From an uncultured Prevotella sp. (GTDB lineage Bacteria; Bacteroidota; Bacteroidia; Bacteroidales; Bacteroidaceae): a DNA stretch of 64,000 nt. The notes beneath the pieces were generated by a model. It made no database searches. It was given only the letters and a program-made list of their open reading frames with translations, and was not told where the DNA came from. The position numbers were made by a program, and so were the translations under genes. Numbering within the stretch: position 1 is the stretch's first letter; the number at the start of each line of letters is the position of its first letter. Of the stretch, positions 47,182 to 55,434 are shown one piece after another. The stretch covers positions 62,001 to 126,000 of the forward strand of contig CAMVUM010000004.1 of assembly GCA_947170725.1 (NCBI GenBank), given 5' to 3'.

Positions 47182-47823
47182 TTATTTGCCGGTTGTTGTC
47201 TTGCGGTTCTTTTTTATGATCGCCCGTATGATGAAATAGGCGATGGCCAGCAGTACGGCTGCGATGATTACGGCCTTGATGTATTCCGAATATTCATTGA
47301 TTTTATCTTCGAGTTGGTCTTTCGGTACGAAAGAATGAAGATACCATCCCATGGCGGCCAGGATGCTGTTCCACACGCCCGCTCCGATTGTCGTATAAAG
47401 AATGAACTTTGCGAAGTTCATTTTCGCCAGTCCGGCCGGAATGGAGATGAGCTGCCGTATGGCGGGGAGGACGCGGCCCACGAGTGTGGCCGTCACTCCG
47501 TGGTCGGTGAAGAACTTCTCGCTCTTTTCGATTTTCTCCTGATTGATCAGGCAGAGTTTTCCCCATTTGCTGTTGGCGAACCTGTAGATGAACGGACGGC
47601 CGAGGAAATAGGCAAGACCATAGTTTATGGCAGCGCCGAGGTCGGCTCCGATGGTGGCGAACAGTACAACGAGAAACACGTTCAGCTCTCCGGCAGCGGC
47701 GTTATAGGCCGCCGGCGGCACCACCACTTCCGATGGGAAAGGAATGAATGTGCTTTCGATTAGCATCAGAAAGAGGATTGTGCCGTAGTTGAGATTATCC
47801 AGAAGACTGTATAGTATGTTCAT
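47182..47823 (-). CDS. DedA family membrane protein
   Basis: 213 residues, four or more membrane segments with re-entrant features. Family marks: ESTFIPFPSEVVVPPA, GAAINYGLAYFLGR, FFTDHGVTATLVGRVLPAIR and QLISIPAGLAKMNFAKFILY. DedA/UptA-type proteins help recycle undecaprenyl phosphate or other lipid carriers across the inner membrane, which would be relevant to the glycan loci, though the gene sits in the glnS operon. Its start overlaps the TPR gene stop by ATGA. Confidence 0.93.
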   Translation of the reverse strand: MNILYSLLDNLNYGTILFLMLIESTFIPFPSEVVVPPAAYNAAAGELNVFLVVLFATIGADLGAAINYGLAYFLGRPFIYRFANSKWGKLCLINQEKIEKSEKFFTDHGVTATLVGRVLPAIRQLISIPAGLAKMNFAKFILYTTIGAGVWNSILAAMGWYLHSFVPKDQLEDKINEYSEYIKAVIIAAVLLAIAYFIIRAIIKKNRKTTTGK

Positions 47824-49250
47824 TGTTCTTTTTCGTTAAGTTTATTATACATATAGTCATAATAGTCCTTCGCATCCATATTTTTCGGAAAAATATGGTT
47901 TAAAACCGTCTTGGCTTCCTTTGGATTGCGTTTCACGGCAATCTTCAGATAGTGGAGAAATTCGTCCGTCCGTTTCATGTCCCAGCAGCACAGGGCCATG
48001 TATGAATATCCTTCGTCAAAATCTTCGTCCGTTATTTCGAAGAATCGTTTGAACATCTTGTATGATGTTTCAAGATATTTATTGTCATACAGCGAGACCA
48101 TTATGCGTAGAAGTATATTCGGAGCGCTGTCGGAGCGGATGATGGCTTTTTGAAATCTTTTCTCTGCCTCTTCGTACATTCCGTTTTCCAGCAGTATATG
48201 TCCGCGCAACACTTCCATGTCCGTATGGTCACAATCGTATGCTTCCGTCATGTCCATACATTCCATCGCTTTCGCCAGCTGTTTCATGGAGCTGTAGGCG
48301 AAGGCCATTTCCTGATATATCTGGACGATATACTGAGAGTCTGCCGGTGCCGTGTCAAGCGCTTTTTCCAATATGTCTATCGCTTCGTCATACCGTGACA
48401 GATTGACGAGACAGGTTCCGCAGTTGAGCAATCCGAATTCATCGTCAGGCATCTGTTCATGGTATCTTTCATAATACTTCAGCGCCTCTTCATATTCATT
48501 CAGCCGATATAGGCTGTTTGCTTTGGCCAGAAGGCCGTCCGGGTCCTCGGGGTCGATGGCGATGGCATATTCGCTGCTTGTCACTGCCTTATCGAAGTCC
48601 TCGTTCATGAACTGTGCACTTGCAAGTGCATTCCAGTATCTTTTGGAAAACGGATCTTTATCTATCAGTTCGTCAAATATCTTTGCACTTCTGCTGAACT
48701 CTCCCATGCCGAACAATACTCTTGCCATCAGCTCTTTGTATTCGTCACGCTTGCAGTTCCTGATGCTCATCATCCATTCGTGTGCCTTTTCGTTCACACC
48801 ATAGTCCACATAGATATTGGCGACGTCCAGCACGAAGTCTTCATATTCATCCGGTTCGATGCTCTTGAAGTATTCCTTCAGATATTCATCGGCTATTTCA
48901 ATTTTACTTTGGGCGATGAGTATTTCTGCCGTGAGGTATTTGTAGTCCGGGTCTTCCTTGTCGCTGATTTCCTCGGCCAGTTCTTTGGCAGTTCTGAAAT
49001 CATTTTCGGCCAGTGCCTCTCGTGCCTTAAACACGAGAGGCGCCGTAGCCCCGGGATTCATATTCAGTGCGAAGTCAATGACCGCACGTGCTTTTTCCCT
49101 CTTGCCTATAAAGTTATAGTAGTCTGCAATGTCTGACAGTTCGTCAACGTCCAGAAATATGGGTTGTCCCTCCCTTACAGACTTTTCGTATGATGACAGT
49201 GTGTCCTGAAAAGGTTTGCTGTCGAAATACTTGTCACCGGTTTGCATCAT
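47820..49250 (-). CDS. Tetratricopeptide-repeat protein
   Basis: 476 residues from 49250, chosen because that ATG overlaps the glnS stop as ATGA; longer in-frame starts exist to 49268. No signal peptide or membrane helix, so cytoplasmic. TPR units run almost end to end, e.g. DYYNFIGKREKARAVIDFAL, YWNALASAQFMNEDFDKAVT, ANSLYRLNEYEEALKYYERY, FGLLNCGTCLVNLSRYDEAI and GHILLENGMYEEAEKRFQKA. It is acidic and likely a scaffold. Its lock-step placement between glnS and the DedA gene suggests co-production, but no function is known. Confidence 0.85.
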   Translation of the reverse strand: MMQTGDKYFDSKPFQDTLSSYEKSVREGQPIFLDVDELSDIADYYNFIGKREKARAVIDFALNMNPGATAPLVFKAREALAENDFRTAKELAEEISDKEDPDYKYLTAEILIAQSKIEIADEYLKEYFKSIEPDEYEDFVLDVANIYVDYGVNEKAHEWMMSIRNCKRDEYKELMARVLFGMGEFSRSAKIFDELIDKDPFSKRYWNALASAQFMNEDFDKAVTSSEYAIAIDPEDPDGLLAKANSLYRLNEYEEALKYYERYHEQMPDDEFGLLNCGTCLVNLSRYDEAIDILEKALDTAPADSQYIVQIYQEMAFAYSSMKQLAKAMECMDMTEAYDCDHTDMEVLRGHILLENGMYEEAEKRFQKAIIRSDSAPNILLRIMVSLYDNKYLETSYKMFKRFFEITDEDFDEGYSYMALCCWDMKRTDEFLHYLKIAVKRNPKEAKTVLNHIFPKNMDAKDYYDYMYNKLNEKEQ

Positions 49251-50962
49251 TTGTTTATCTTGGCCCAAGTGTCTTTCAACCCTACTGTACGGTTGAACAC
49301 CAACTTCTCAGGTGTGGAATCCGCGTCTATTGTGAAGTATCCGATGCGCTGGAACTGGAGGTAGTCTCCCGGCTTCTTCTCTGTCAGATATTTCTCCACG
49401 AAGCAGTTTGTCAGCACCGTGAGCGAATCGGGGTTGAGCAGCTCGCGGAAATCCCTTTCGTCAGCCGACGGATTCTCAACGCTGAACAGACGGTCGTACA
49501 GCCGGACCTCTGCCGGCAGACAGTGGTCGGCGCTCAGCCAGTGGAGCGTGCCTTTGACCTTGCGGTTGGCACCTTCCAGACCGCTTTTGCTCAGCGGGTC
49601 ATATTCGGCATAGATTTCCTCGATTTCGCCATTGTCGTTCTTTTTGCATCCCGTGCACATTACTATATATGCGTTCTTCAGGCGCACTTCCTTTCCGGGC
49701 GACATGCGGAAGAACTTCTTCGGAGCGTCTTCCATGAAGTCGTCGCGCTCTATCCACAGTTCTCGGCTGAACGTGATGGTGTGTGTGCCGTCGGCCTCGT
49801 TTTCCGGGTTGTTGATGGCCTCCATCTCCTCGGTCTGTCCCTCGGGATAGTTTGTGATGATCAGCTTCACGGGATTGAGCACGGCCGACACGCGGCAGGA
49901 ACGTGCGTTGAGGTCGTCGCGCACGGCTGCTTCAAGAAGCGCGTAGTCGTTGAGCGCGTCAAACTTAGTATATCCAATGGAGCGGATGAAGTTGCGTATG
50001 CTCTTCGCCGAGTAGCCGCGGCGGCGCATACCGCAGATGGTGGGCATGCGTGGGTCGTCCCATCCGTTGACAAGATGTTCGTCTACGAGTGTGTGGAGCT
50101 TACGTTTGCTCATCACCGTGTATGTCAGGTTGAGACGGTTGAACTCAATCTGTCGCGGGCGATAGTCGGCCGTCTTGCCCGTCTCTGCCTCATATTCCTT
50201 CAGAAGGTCAACGAACTTGTCGTAGAGCGGACGGTGGGGCACAAACTCCAGCGTGCAGATGGAGTGGGTGACGCCCTCGAAATAGTCGCTCTGACCATGT
50301 GCGAAGTCATACATGGGGTATGCGTGCCATTTTGTTCCCGTGCGGTGGTGCGGTGTTTGTATGATGCGATAGATCACCGGATCACGGAAGTGCATGTTCG
50401 GGTTGGCCATGTCAAGCTTGGCGCGTAGGACCATTGAGCCTTCCACGGCCTCGGCCGTGTTCATCCGCTCGAAGAGCGCCATGTTTTCCTCAACGGGTCT
50501 GTCTCGGTAGGGGCTGGCTGTTCCCGGCGTGGTCGGTGTGCCTTTCTGAGCGGCAATCTGCTCGGATGTCTGCTCGTCAACGTAGGCCAGACCTTTCTTT
50601 ATCATCCATACGGCAAAGTCCCACAACTGCTGGAAATAGTCGGAAGCGTAATAAACATCGCCCCACTTGAATCCGAGCCATTGGATGTCGTTCAGTATGG
50701 AGTCAACATATTCGGTGTCTTCCTTTGAGGGGTTTGTGTCGTCGAAGCGGAGATTGCATACGCCGCCGTAGTTCTCGGCCACGCCGAAGTCCATGCAGAT
50801 AGCCTTGGCATGTCCTATGTGCAGGTAGCCGTTCGGTTCCGGCGGAAATCGTGTCTGAATCCTGCTTCCGTTCTTTCCTTCGGCAAGATCGGCTTCCACC
50901 ATCTGCTCAACGAAGCTCAAACTCTTTTTCTCTTCATTTTCTGTGCAGTTCTTCTCAACCAT
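49247..50962 (-). CDS. glnS: Glutaminyl-tRNA synthetase
   Basis: 571 residues, class I. The HIGH motif is in RFPPEPNGYLHIGHAKAICM and the KMSKS-like motif is VMSKRKLHTLV. GVCNLRFDDTNPSKEDTEYV and RPRQIEFNRLNLTYTVM are typical, and the C-terminal beta-barrel anticodon domain follows from about residue 340. It charges tRNA-Gln directly, so this organism does not depend on the Gln amidotransferase route. First gene of glnS-TPR-DedA, all overlapping by 4 nt. Confidence 0.98.
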   Translation of the reverse strand: MVEKNCTENEEKKSLSFVEQMVEADLAEGKNGSRIQTRFPPEPNGYLHIGHAKAICMDFGVAENYGGVCNLRFDDTNPSKEDTEYVDSILNDIQWLGFKWGDVYYASDYFQQLWDFAVWMIKKGLAYVDEQTSEQIAAQKGTPTTPGTASPYRDRPVEENMALFERMNTAEAVEGSMVLRAKLDMANPNMHFRDPVIYRIIQTPHHRTGTKWHAYPMYDFAHGQSDYFEGVTHSICTLEFVPHRPLYDKFVDLLKEYEAETGKTADYRPRQIEFNRLNLTYTVMSKRKLHTLVDEHLVNGWDDPRMPTICGMRRRGYSAKSIRNFIRSIGYTKFDALNDYALLEAAVRDDLNARSCRVSAVLNPVKLIITNYPEGQTEEMEAINNPENEADGTHTITFSRELWIERDDFMEDAPKKFFRMSPGKEVRLKNAYIVMCTGCKKNDNGEIEEIYAEYDPLSKSGLEGANRKVKGTLHWLSADHCLPAEVRLYDRLFSVENPSADERDFRELLNPDSLTVLTNCFVEKYLTEKKPGDYLQFQRIGYFTIDADSTPEKLVFNRTVGLKDTWAKINK

Positions 50963-50996
50963 AATTATTGATAATGTTATTTTGTTTTTGAAACTG

Positions 50997-51004
50997 CAAA
51001 GGTA
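50997..51004 (-). promoter_or_regulatory. -7 box of the glnS operon
   Basis: TACCTTTG read leftward, leaving about 28 nt of leader to the ATG at 50962. The -33 region is poor. Confidence 0.6.
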
Positions 51005-51378
51005 GCAAATTAATTTCTAATACCTTATTTATATAGTGGATTTTTTTTTGAACATGCCGTTGCGGGGGATAATTGTGGGGCGTGATCACGGTTGCTCGGA
51101 GTTTTTTTTGCTAAAAATGCGGGGATATCGCTTCGCGATGTTTGTTGAATATCAATTGATTATGCCAACGTGCCGAAAGCACATCCCTAAAGTTTCATGG
51201 TTTTGTGCCGCTATTTCGGGAAGCCGTGATTGCTGTCTCCATGCTTATATGTCTGAGGGTTTTGTTTGTTATGTCGTGTCGGATACGTCACGATGTGGTG
51301 TCTTTACAAATCCCTTCATCCGCTAATGATGCTTTTTATGTCGCGAAAATATCACGGAATTTAACACTTGAAAATTCT

Positions 51379-51712
51379 CAAAATAGAATGGCGCAGCGCG
51401 GAAATATTGACATTCAGTTGCCGTTGTCATCCAAAATCCTGCCCGTTGTAGAGCCGGGAGAGCCTCCCTGCTCTACAACGGGGCCGCTTTCACGTTCCAA
51501 CGAGGCCGCCGTTGCAACGTGAAAGCGGCCCCGCGGGAAGGTCGTAAGGCCCTTACGGCAGAATAAAAACACAAAAAAAATTGCACACTTGCGTCGGTAT
51601 TGTCGCAACGTATTGACATTCAGAGAATAAAAGATGCACGCGCAAAACTCGCGAATTTACGGCCAAATGGTTTTTATTTCAGAATATTGCAAGGATTTGA
51701 AGGTGTTTGTCA
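51379..51712 (-). repeat. Palindrome-rich intergenic element, subfamily II, copy D
   Basis: About 334 bp, nearly the same length as copy C, with the same flanking words. Its core holds three stems in a row: CCCGTTGTAGAGC/GCTCTACAACGGG (51442-51482), GGGGCCGCTTTCACGTT/AACGTGAAAGCGGCCCC (51480-51532, 17 bp perfect), and CGTAAGGCCCTTACG near 51543-51557. Tandem context: after the glnS promoter and before the 3' end of the next leftward gene. The rest of 51005-51378 shows nothing I can support. Confidence 0.7.
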
Positions 51713-51734
51713 GGATGTTTCCGAGTTTTTAACA

Positions 51735-51787
51735 ATCAAACACACTCCTCTTCCTCCAAAGGGGTGGGGAAGAGGGGTGTGTTTGAT
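51735..51787 (-). terminator. Terminator of the clostripain-like gene
   Basis: ATCAAACACACTCCTCTTCC... pairs with ...GGAAGAGGGGTGTGTTTGAT over about 22 bp with one or two mismatches. A second small stem AGACGCC/GGCGTCT (51799-51819) lies between it and the stop at 51871. Confidence 0.75.
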
Positions 51788-51870
51788 GGGAATTGTAGAG
51801 ACGCCGCACTGTGGCGTCTGCCATTATTTATTGGATGATTTTCAACGCTGAGCCACAAATTCGCAAAGGC

Positions 51871-53148
51871 TTACTCAACGCCCTCGCCGGATTCCGGCGT
51901 AAGGAACTCACCGACTCCGGCGGCCCAGTACCATTCCATCTGTCTGGCGTCCTGATTGTAGCTGAGCCCCTGAAAGTCATATACGTCCAACGGGATGAAC
52001 ATGCTCATGCAACCGTAGTCTTCTTCTTTCGCGTTGAAAGAGAAGTCGATGGGGTAGGCCGTCAGCCATTTCGTGCTCACGGCCTTATGTATGACGGCCC
52101 TGTCGAGCGCCGACTTCCATTGCAGATACGTCTTCTCATGGCTGTTGACGATGTTCTTGCGTATGATGTCGTCAATGTCGAAAAGGATTTTTGTCATGTT
52201 CCGTTCCGAGTGGGTCCTGTAGTAGACAACGCCGTCGGTGACGGTCTGATCGTTTTTCGCCATCAGCTTTACTACTTCCCTTGTCGCCACGGCGAGGTTC
52301 TCCATCTCCGACGTGCGCACGACGGACATCGGGACGCGGTCGTTGGTGTTGACCTTCATGGCGGTGTAGGTGTCGGCTACGCCTTTATAGAAATCCTCAT
52401 CGCTGTTGAACAGCGTGGAAACAATCTTGTCGTATGGAGCTCCGCAGGCAGGAGTCTCGGCCGGTGAGGCTATGATATAGTCGGCTGCATGGCGCAGTTC
52501 GAAGGCTGTTTCTGCCGTCTGGAAGTTGCAGCAGTCGGCAAATATGAACTTCAGCTTGTGCGAAAGTTCCTCCAGAACGTTGGCCATGGTGGGAATGTTC
52601 ATCCATTTTCCCCTTCCTGCGGCGCTGTTGGTGCCCGTGTCCCATCCGTATGCCCGGTGGAGCTTGCCCGTTGAGGCAGTGCTGGCGGCGATGGAGTCTT
52701 TCTCAATGAGCCATCCGCTGGCGTGTCCCCAGAGCACGAGTCCGTAGTCTTCGGCAGGATAGTGGTCCATCATCCACTGCAATGTCTCCCTCATCCGCTC
52801 CGGGTCGGAGGCATAGAAGTCCTCCTCAGGACGGAAGCGTGTGTCTTTCGTGATTTCTCCGTTGCTGACGACGCCGACATACGGCAGCTCCGTCTTGCTC
52901 GCCCTGTCAACGAAGACCACGAGGTTTGAACCGTAGGGGATGGCCTCGGAGGCACGTATCATCTCGTTGAGGTCGCTTGTGGCGTTGCCCGAGAGATTGT
53001 TCTCAGCCATGATGTAGACCATTACCGTGCGCGCCGGATGGGAGTCGACAACAGGATCAATCGTGGGTGAAACGTCTTCATCATCGCTGCTGCAGCCCGT
53101 AAGCACCATGGCAAGGGTCGTCAGCATAACCAGTAAATGTCTCATCAT
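51871..53148 (-). CDS. Clostripain-family (C11) lipoprotein protease
   Basis: 425 residues from 53148 (an ATG at 53145 is equally possible). The longer in-frame start at 53214 lies upstream of the promoter box, and the chosen one places a lipoprotein signal MMRHLLVMLTTLAMVLTGC at the N-terminus, followed by acidic SSDDEDV. The caspase-like fold shows TVMVYIMAENNLSG, the catalytic His in YGLVLWGHASGW and the catalytic Cys in KLKFIFADCCNFQTAE. It is anchored by lipid, so it acts in the periplasm or on the surface, cutting probably after basic residues. Divergent from the GH25 gene. Confidence 0.92.
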   Translation of the reverse strand: MMRHLLVMLTTLAMVLTGCSSDDEDVSPTIDPVVDSHPARTVMVYIMAENNLSGNATSDLNEMIRASEAIPYGSNLVVFVDRASKTELPYVGVVSNGEITKDTRFRPEEDFYASDPERMRETLQWMMDHYPAEDYGLVLWGHASGWLIEKDSIAASTASTGKLHRAYGWDTGTNSAAGRGKWMNIPTMANVLEELSHKLKFIFADCCNFQTAETAFELRHAADYIIASPAETPACGAPYDKIVSTLFNSDEDFYKGVADTYTAMKVNTNDRVPMSVVRTSEMENLAVATREVVKLMAKNDQTVTDGVVYYRTHSERNMTKILFDIDDIIRKNIVNSHEKTYLQWKSALDRAVIHKAVSTKWLTAYPIDFSFNAKEEDYGCMSMFIPLDVYDFQGLSYNQDARQMEWYWAAGVGEFLTPESGEGVE

Positions 53149-53163
53149 ATAATTATTTTTGGG

Positions 53164-53171
53164 CAAAGTTA
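53164..53171 (-). promoter_or_regulatory. -7 box of the clostripain-like gene
   Basis: TAACTTTG read leftward, 15 nt before the ATG at 53148; the leader would be under 12 nt. This supports the shorter start. Confidence 0.6.
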
Positions 53172-53193
53172 CACTTTTTTTATTAATAGTTTG

Positions 53194-53201
53194 TACCTTT
53201 G
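53194..53201 (+). promoter_or_regulatory. -7 box of the GH25-zinc-ribbon operon
   Basis: TACCTTTG, 22 nt before the ATG at 53224. It lies 22 bp from the leftward box, so two polymerases would compete for this 75-bp region. Confidence 0.6.
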
Positions 53202-53223
53202 TGCCTAAATTCATTGCAGAGTA

Positions 53224-53958
53224 ATGAGAAAATTGATTATAATTATTTCAGTCTTTTTACCGTTATGTGCATGGGCGCAGGATAGCTTTGAACAATGTGA
53301 GGACACTTGTACCCACATTCATGGCATAGACCTCAGCCACTATCAGGGTGATGTTTTCTGGCAGGCCGTCGGTGAGAACGCCAAGACGGCATATGTCTAT
53401 CTGAAGGCGACGGAGGGCGGTGACAGGATTGACCATAGATACGAGCAGAACATAGAAATGGCAAAGCGCAACGGACTGAAAGTAGGCAGCTATCATTTCT
53501 ATCGCCCCAAAACCGACCAACGGCTTCAGTTGGCCAATTTCATGGCCCAATGTCTGCCGGAGCAGCAGGACCTTCTCCCAATGATTGACATCGAGACGGC
53601 CGGCGGCTATGGCACAGAGGAATTCTGTGATTCGCTGTTCAAGTTTCTTCAGCTTGTGGAAGAGGCTTACGGACAGAAACCGCTTCTCTATACGTACACC
53701 AATTTCTATAATAAGCATCTTTGCGGAAAGCTTGGCGGCTACAAGCTCATGATAGCCCAATATACCGACCGTGAACCGGTGTTGGCCGATGGAAGTGATT
53801 TCACTATGTGGCAGTACACATGTAAAGGACATATTGACGGTGTCGTAGGATATGTCGACAAGAGTCGCTTCATGGGACGGCACGGACTGAGGGAGATATG
53901 CTTCCGTCACGACATTGTCGTAGAAGAGAAAGACAATGAAGAACAAACGAACGAATAA
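53224..53958 (+). CDS. GH25 muramidase-like protein
   Basis: 244 residues with a signal peptide (MRKLIIIISVFLPLCAWA). The GH25 barrel has the expected acidic residues: HGIDLSHYQGDVFWQ (Asp), KTAYVYLKATEGGD, and the pair in LLPMIDIETAGGYG (D-x-E). GLKVGSYHFYRPK and YTYTNFYNKHL are standard. The C-terminal tail is acidic (VEEKDNEEQTNE). It would hydrolyse peptidoglycan between MurNAc and GlcNAc in the periplasm. First gene of a two-gene operon. Confidence 0.92.
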   Translation: MRKLIIIISVFLPLCAWAQDSFEQCEDTCTHIHGIDLSHYQGDVFWQAVGENAKTAYVYLKATEGGDRIDHRYEQNIEMAKRNGLKVGSYHFYRPKTDQRLQLANFMAQCLPEQQDLLPMIDIETAGGYGTEEFCDSLFKFLQLVEEAYGQKPLLYTYTNFYNKHLCGKLGGYKLMIAQYTDREPVLADGSDFTMWQYTCKGHIDGVVGYVDKSRFMGRHGLREICFRHDIVVEEKDNEEQTNE

Positions 53959-53972
53959 AGAACTATAATGAT

Positions 53973-55100
53973 ATGGCAATAATCAAGTGTCCGGAGTGCG
54001 GCCATCAGGTCAGCGATCAGGCCAAGACGTGTCCCAGTTGCGGGATTGATATAGCGGGTAAGGTCATGAGATGCCCGGAGTGTGGAGACATTGTGTTTAG
54101 CGACAGTGATGAGTGTCCCAACTGCCATCACCCGCTGACAGTCGTCGACGCGCGGCCGCATCCGGTGATGTTGCAGCCGCAGGTGACGGCAGAGCAGGAA
54201 ACGACACAGGCGAAAGGCGGAATGCGGAAGTCTTATGTCGTACTTATCGTGGCTTTTGTCATAGCTTTGCTCGCCGTCTTCGTCAGTCTTTATTTCTATA
54301 AGACAACACAGGACAAGAACGAGCTTGACGCCTACGAGAACGCCATGGCCAGCGGCGAGCCGGCTGTGCTACAGAATTTCCTCGATATTTATCCCGATGC
54401 GCCACAGGAACACCGTGACTCCATCATGACCCATCTCGAGCAGCTCCGTCAGGTTGACACAGAATGGGACAACGCTGTACGCAACGGCTCAAAGACGGCT
54501 CTGGAACGTTACATCCAGCTCCATCCCGGCAGCATCCGCGTCACTGAAGCGCGTCTGAAGATAGATTCGCTCGATTGGCTCGCTGCCAAGACGGCCGACA
54601 CCCCCGAGGCTTATCAGGCCTACATCGACAGCCATCTTGACAATGGTCTTCACCTTGACGAGGCCCGCATCATGTTCGATAAATCGGAAGGACTCCGCAT
54701 TACGGACGATGACCGGACGATGATAAGCAGTCTTTTTGATAACTATTTCATGGCTCTTGCCAACAACGAGGAGGCTTCTCTCACCGAGACGCTCAGCGGT
54801 GTGCTCGGCAGTTTCCTCCATAAGGAGAACGCCACGAAGACAGACGTCATGACATACATGAAGAAGCTTCATGCTCCTGACGACATCACTGGCATGACAT
54901 TCTCCCTGAACAACGACTGGAAAATAGAGAAGACCGACGCCGGTGACGGACGTTACGGCTATACCGTGGCTTTCTCCGTTGACCACCGTATAAACCGCGA
55001 GGACAAAACCAAGGAGACTTTCTGCACTTATAACGTAGAGGCGAAGGTTTCACCGGACCATAAAATCAGTGATCTGAACATGAAGAAAATAGTGCCTTAG
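53973..55100 (+). CDS. Double zinc-ribbon membrane protein
   Basis: 375 residues. Two zinc ribbons open the protein: IKCPECGHQVSDQAKTCPSC and MRCPECGDIVFSDSDECPNC, each with four Cys. A single helix at about 88-110 (VVLIVAFVIALLAVFVSLYF) puts the ribbons in the cytoplasm and the rest in the periplasm. That part is helical (e.g. WDNAVRNGSKTALERYIQLH, AYQAYIDSHLDNGLHLDEA, TPR-like) and ends in a small NTF2-like domain. Function unknown. It follows the GH25 gene by 14 nt, so both may act in wall-linked processes. Confidence 0.85.
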   Translation: MAIIKCPECGHQVSDQAKTCPSCGIDIAGKVMRCPECGDIVFSDSDECPNCHHPLTVVDARPHPVMLQPQVTAEQETTQAKGGMRKSYVVLIVAFVIALLAVFVSLYFYKTTQDKNELDAYENAMASGEPAVLQNFLDIYPDAPQEHRDSIMTHLEQLRQVDTEWDNAVRNGSKTALERYIQLHPGSIRVTEARLKIDSLDWLAAKTADTPEAYQAYIDSHLDNGLHLDEARIMFDKSEGLRITDDDRTMISSLFDNYFMALANNEEASLTETLSGVLGSFLHKENATKTDVMTYMKKLHAPDDITGMTFSLNNDWKIEKTDAGDGRYGYTVAFSVDHRINREDKTKETFCTYNVEAKVSPDHKISDLNMKKIVP

Positions 55101-55113
55101 AATATTAAGACGG

Positions 55114-55169
55114 CCGTTCATGCAGAGACAGGAACATGGCTGTGCCCGACTTTGTCTCTGCATGAACGG
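55114..55169 (+). terminator. Terminator of the zinc-ribbon gene
   Basis: Perfect 17-nt arms CCGTTCATGCAGAGACA / TGTCTCTGCATGAACGG with a 22-nt loop, 13 nt after the stop. Confidence 0.8.
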
Positions 55170-55211
55170 AATGATGTCTTCGCTATATTAAGGTCTTATA
55201 ATTAAGGAAAT

Positions 55212-55255
55212 AAGGGACAACAGCTTTGGAATATAGAATCAAAGCTATTGTCCTT
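55212..55255 (+). terminator. Second hairpin with U-run
   Basis: AAGGGACAACAGCTTTG / CAAAGCTATTGTCCTT, 11-nt loop, one or two mismatches, followed by ATATTTTTTT. It backs up the previous terminator. Confidence 0.7.
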
Positions 55256-55257
55256 AT

Positions 55258-55434
55258 ATTTTTTTCGTCAATATCCTTTTATCTCATTTCAATCTCTCTT
55301 TATCTCCATTCAATTTCCTTCCATATCTTTTCAATCTCCTTTTATCTCTCTTTATCTCCCTTCAATCTAATATTTTCTCCCTCCAATTTCCTATTCTCTC
55401 CCTTCAATCTCCTTCTAAATCCCTTTTATTCCTC
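55258..55434. repeat. Pyrimidine-rich degenerate tandem tract
   Basis: The + strand is almost all C and T for about 175 nt, made of drifting copies of TTCAATCTCCTTTTATCTC. It ends inside the last codons of the NTP_transf_5 gene, which reads leftward. It may be a slipped microsatellite, and on the other strand gives purine-rich RNA. Confidence 0.6.

Noticed and set aside
51036..51326. Open frame of 96 codons, rightward
   Set aside because: No start signal, no homology that I recognise, and it lies in the gap before repeat copy D.
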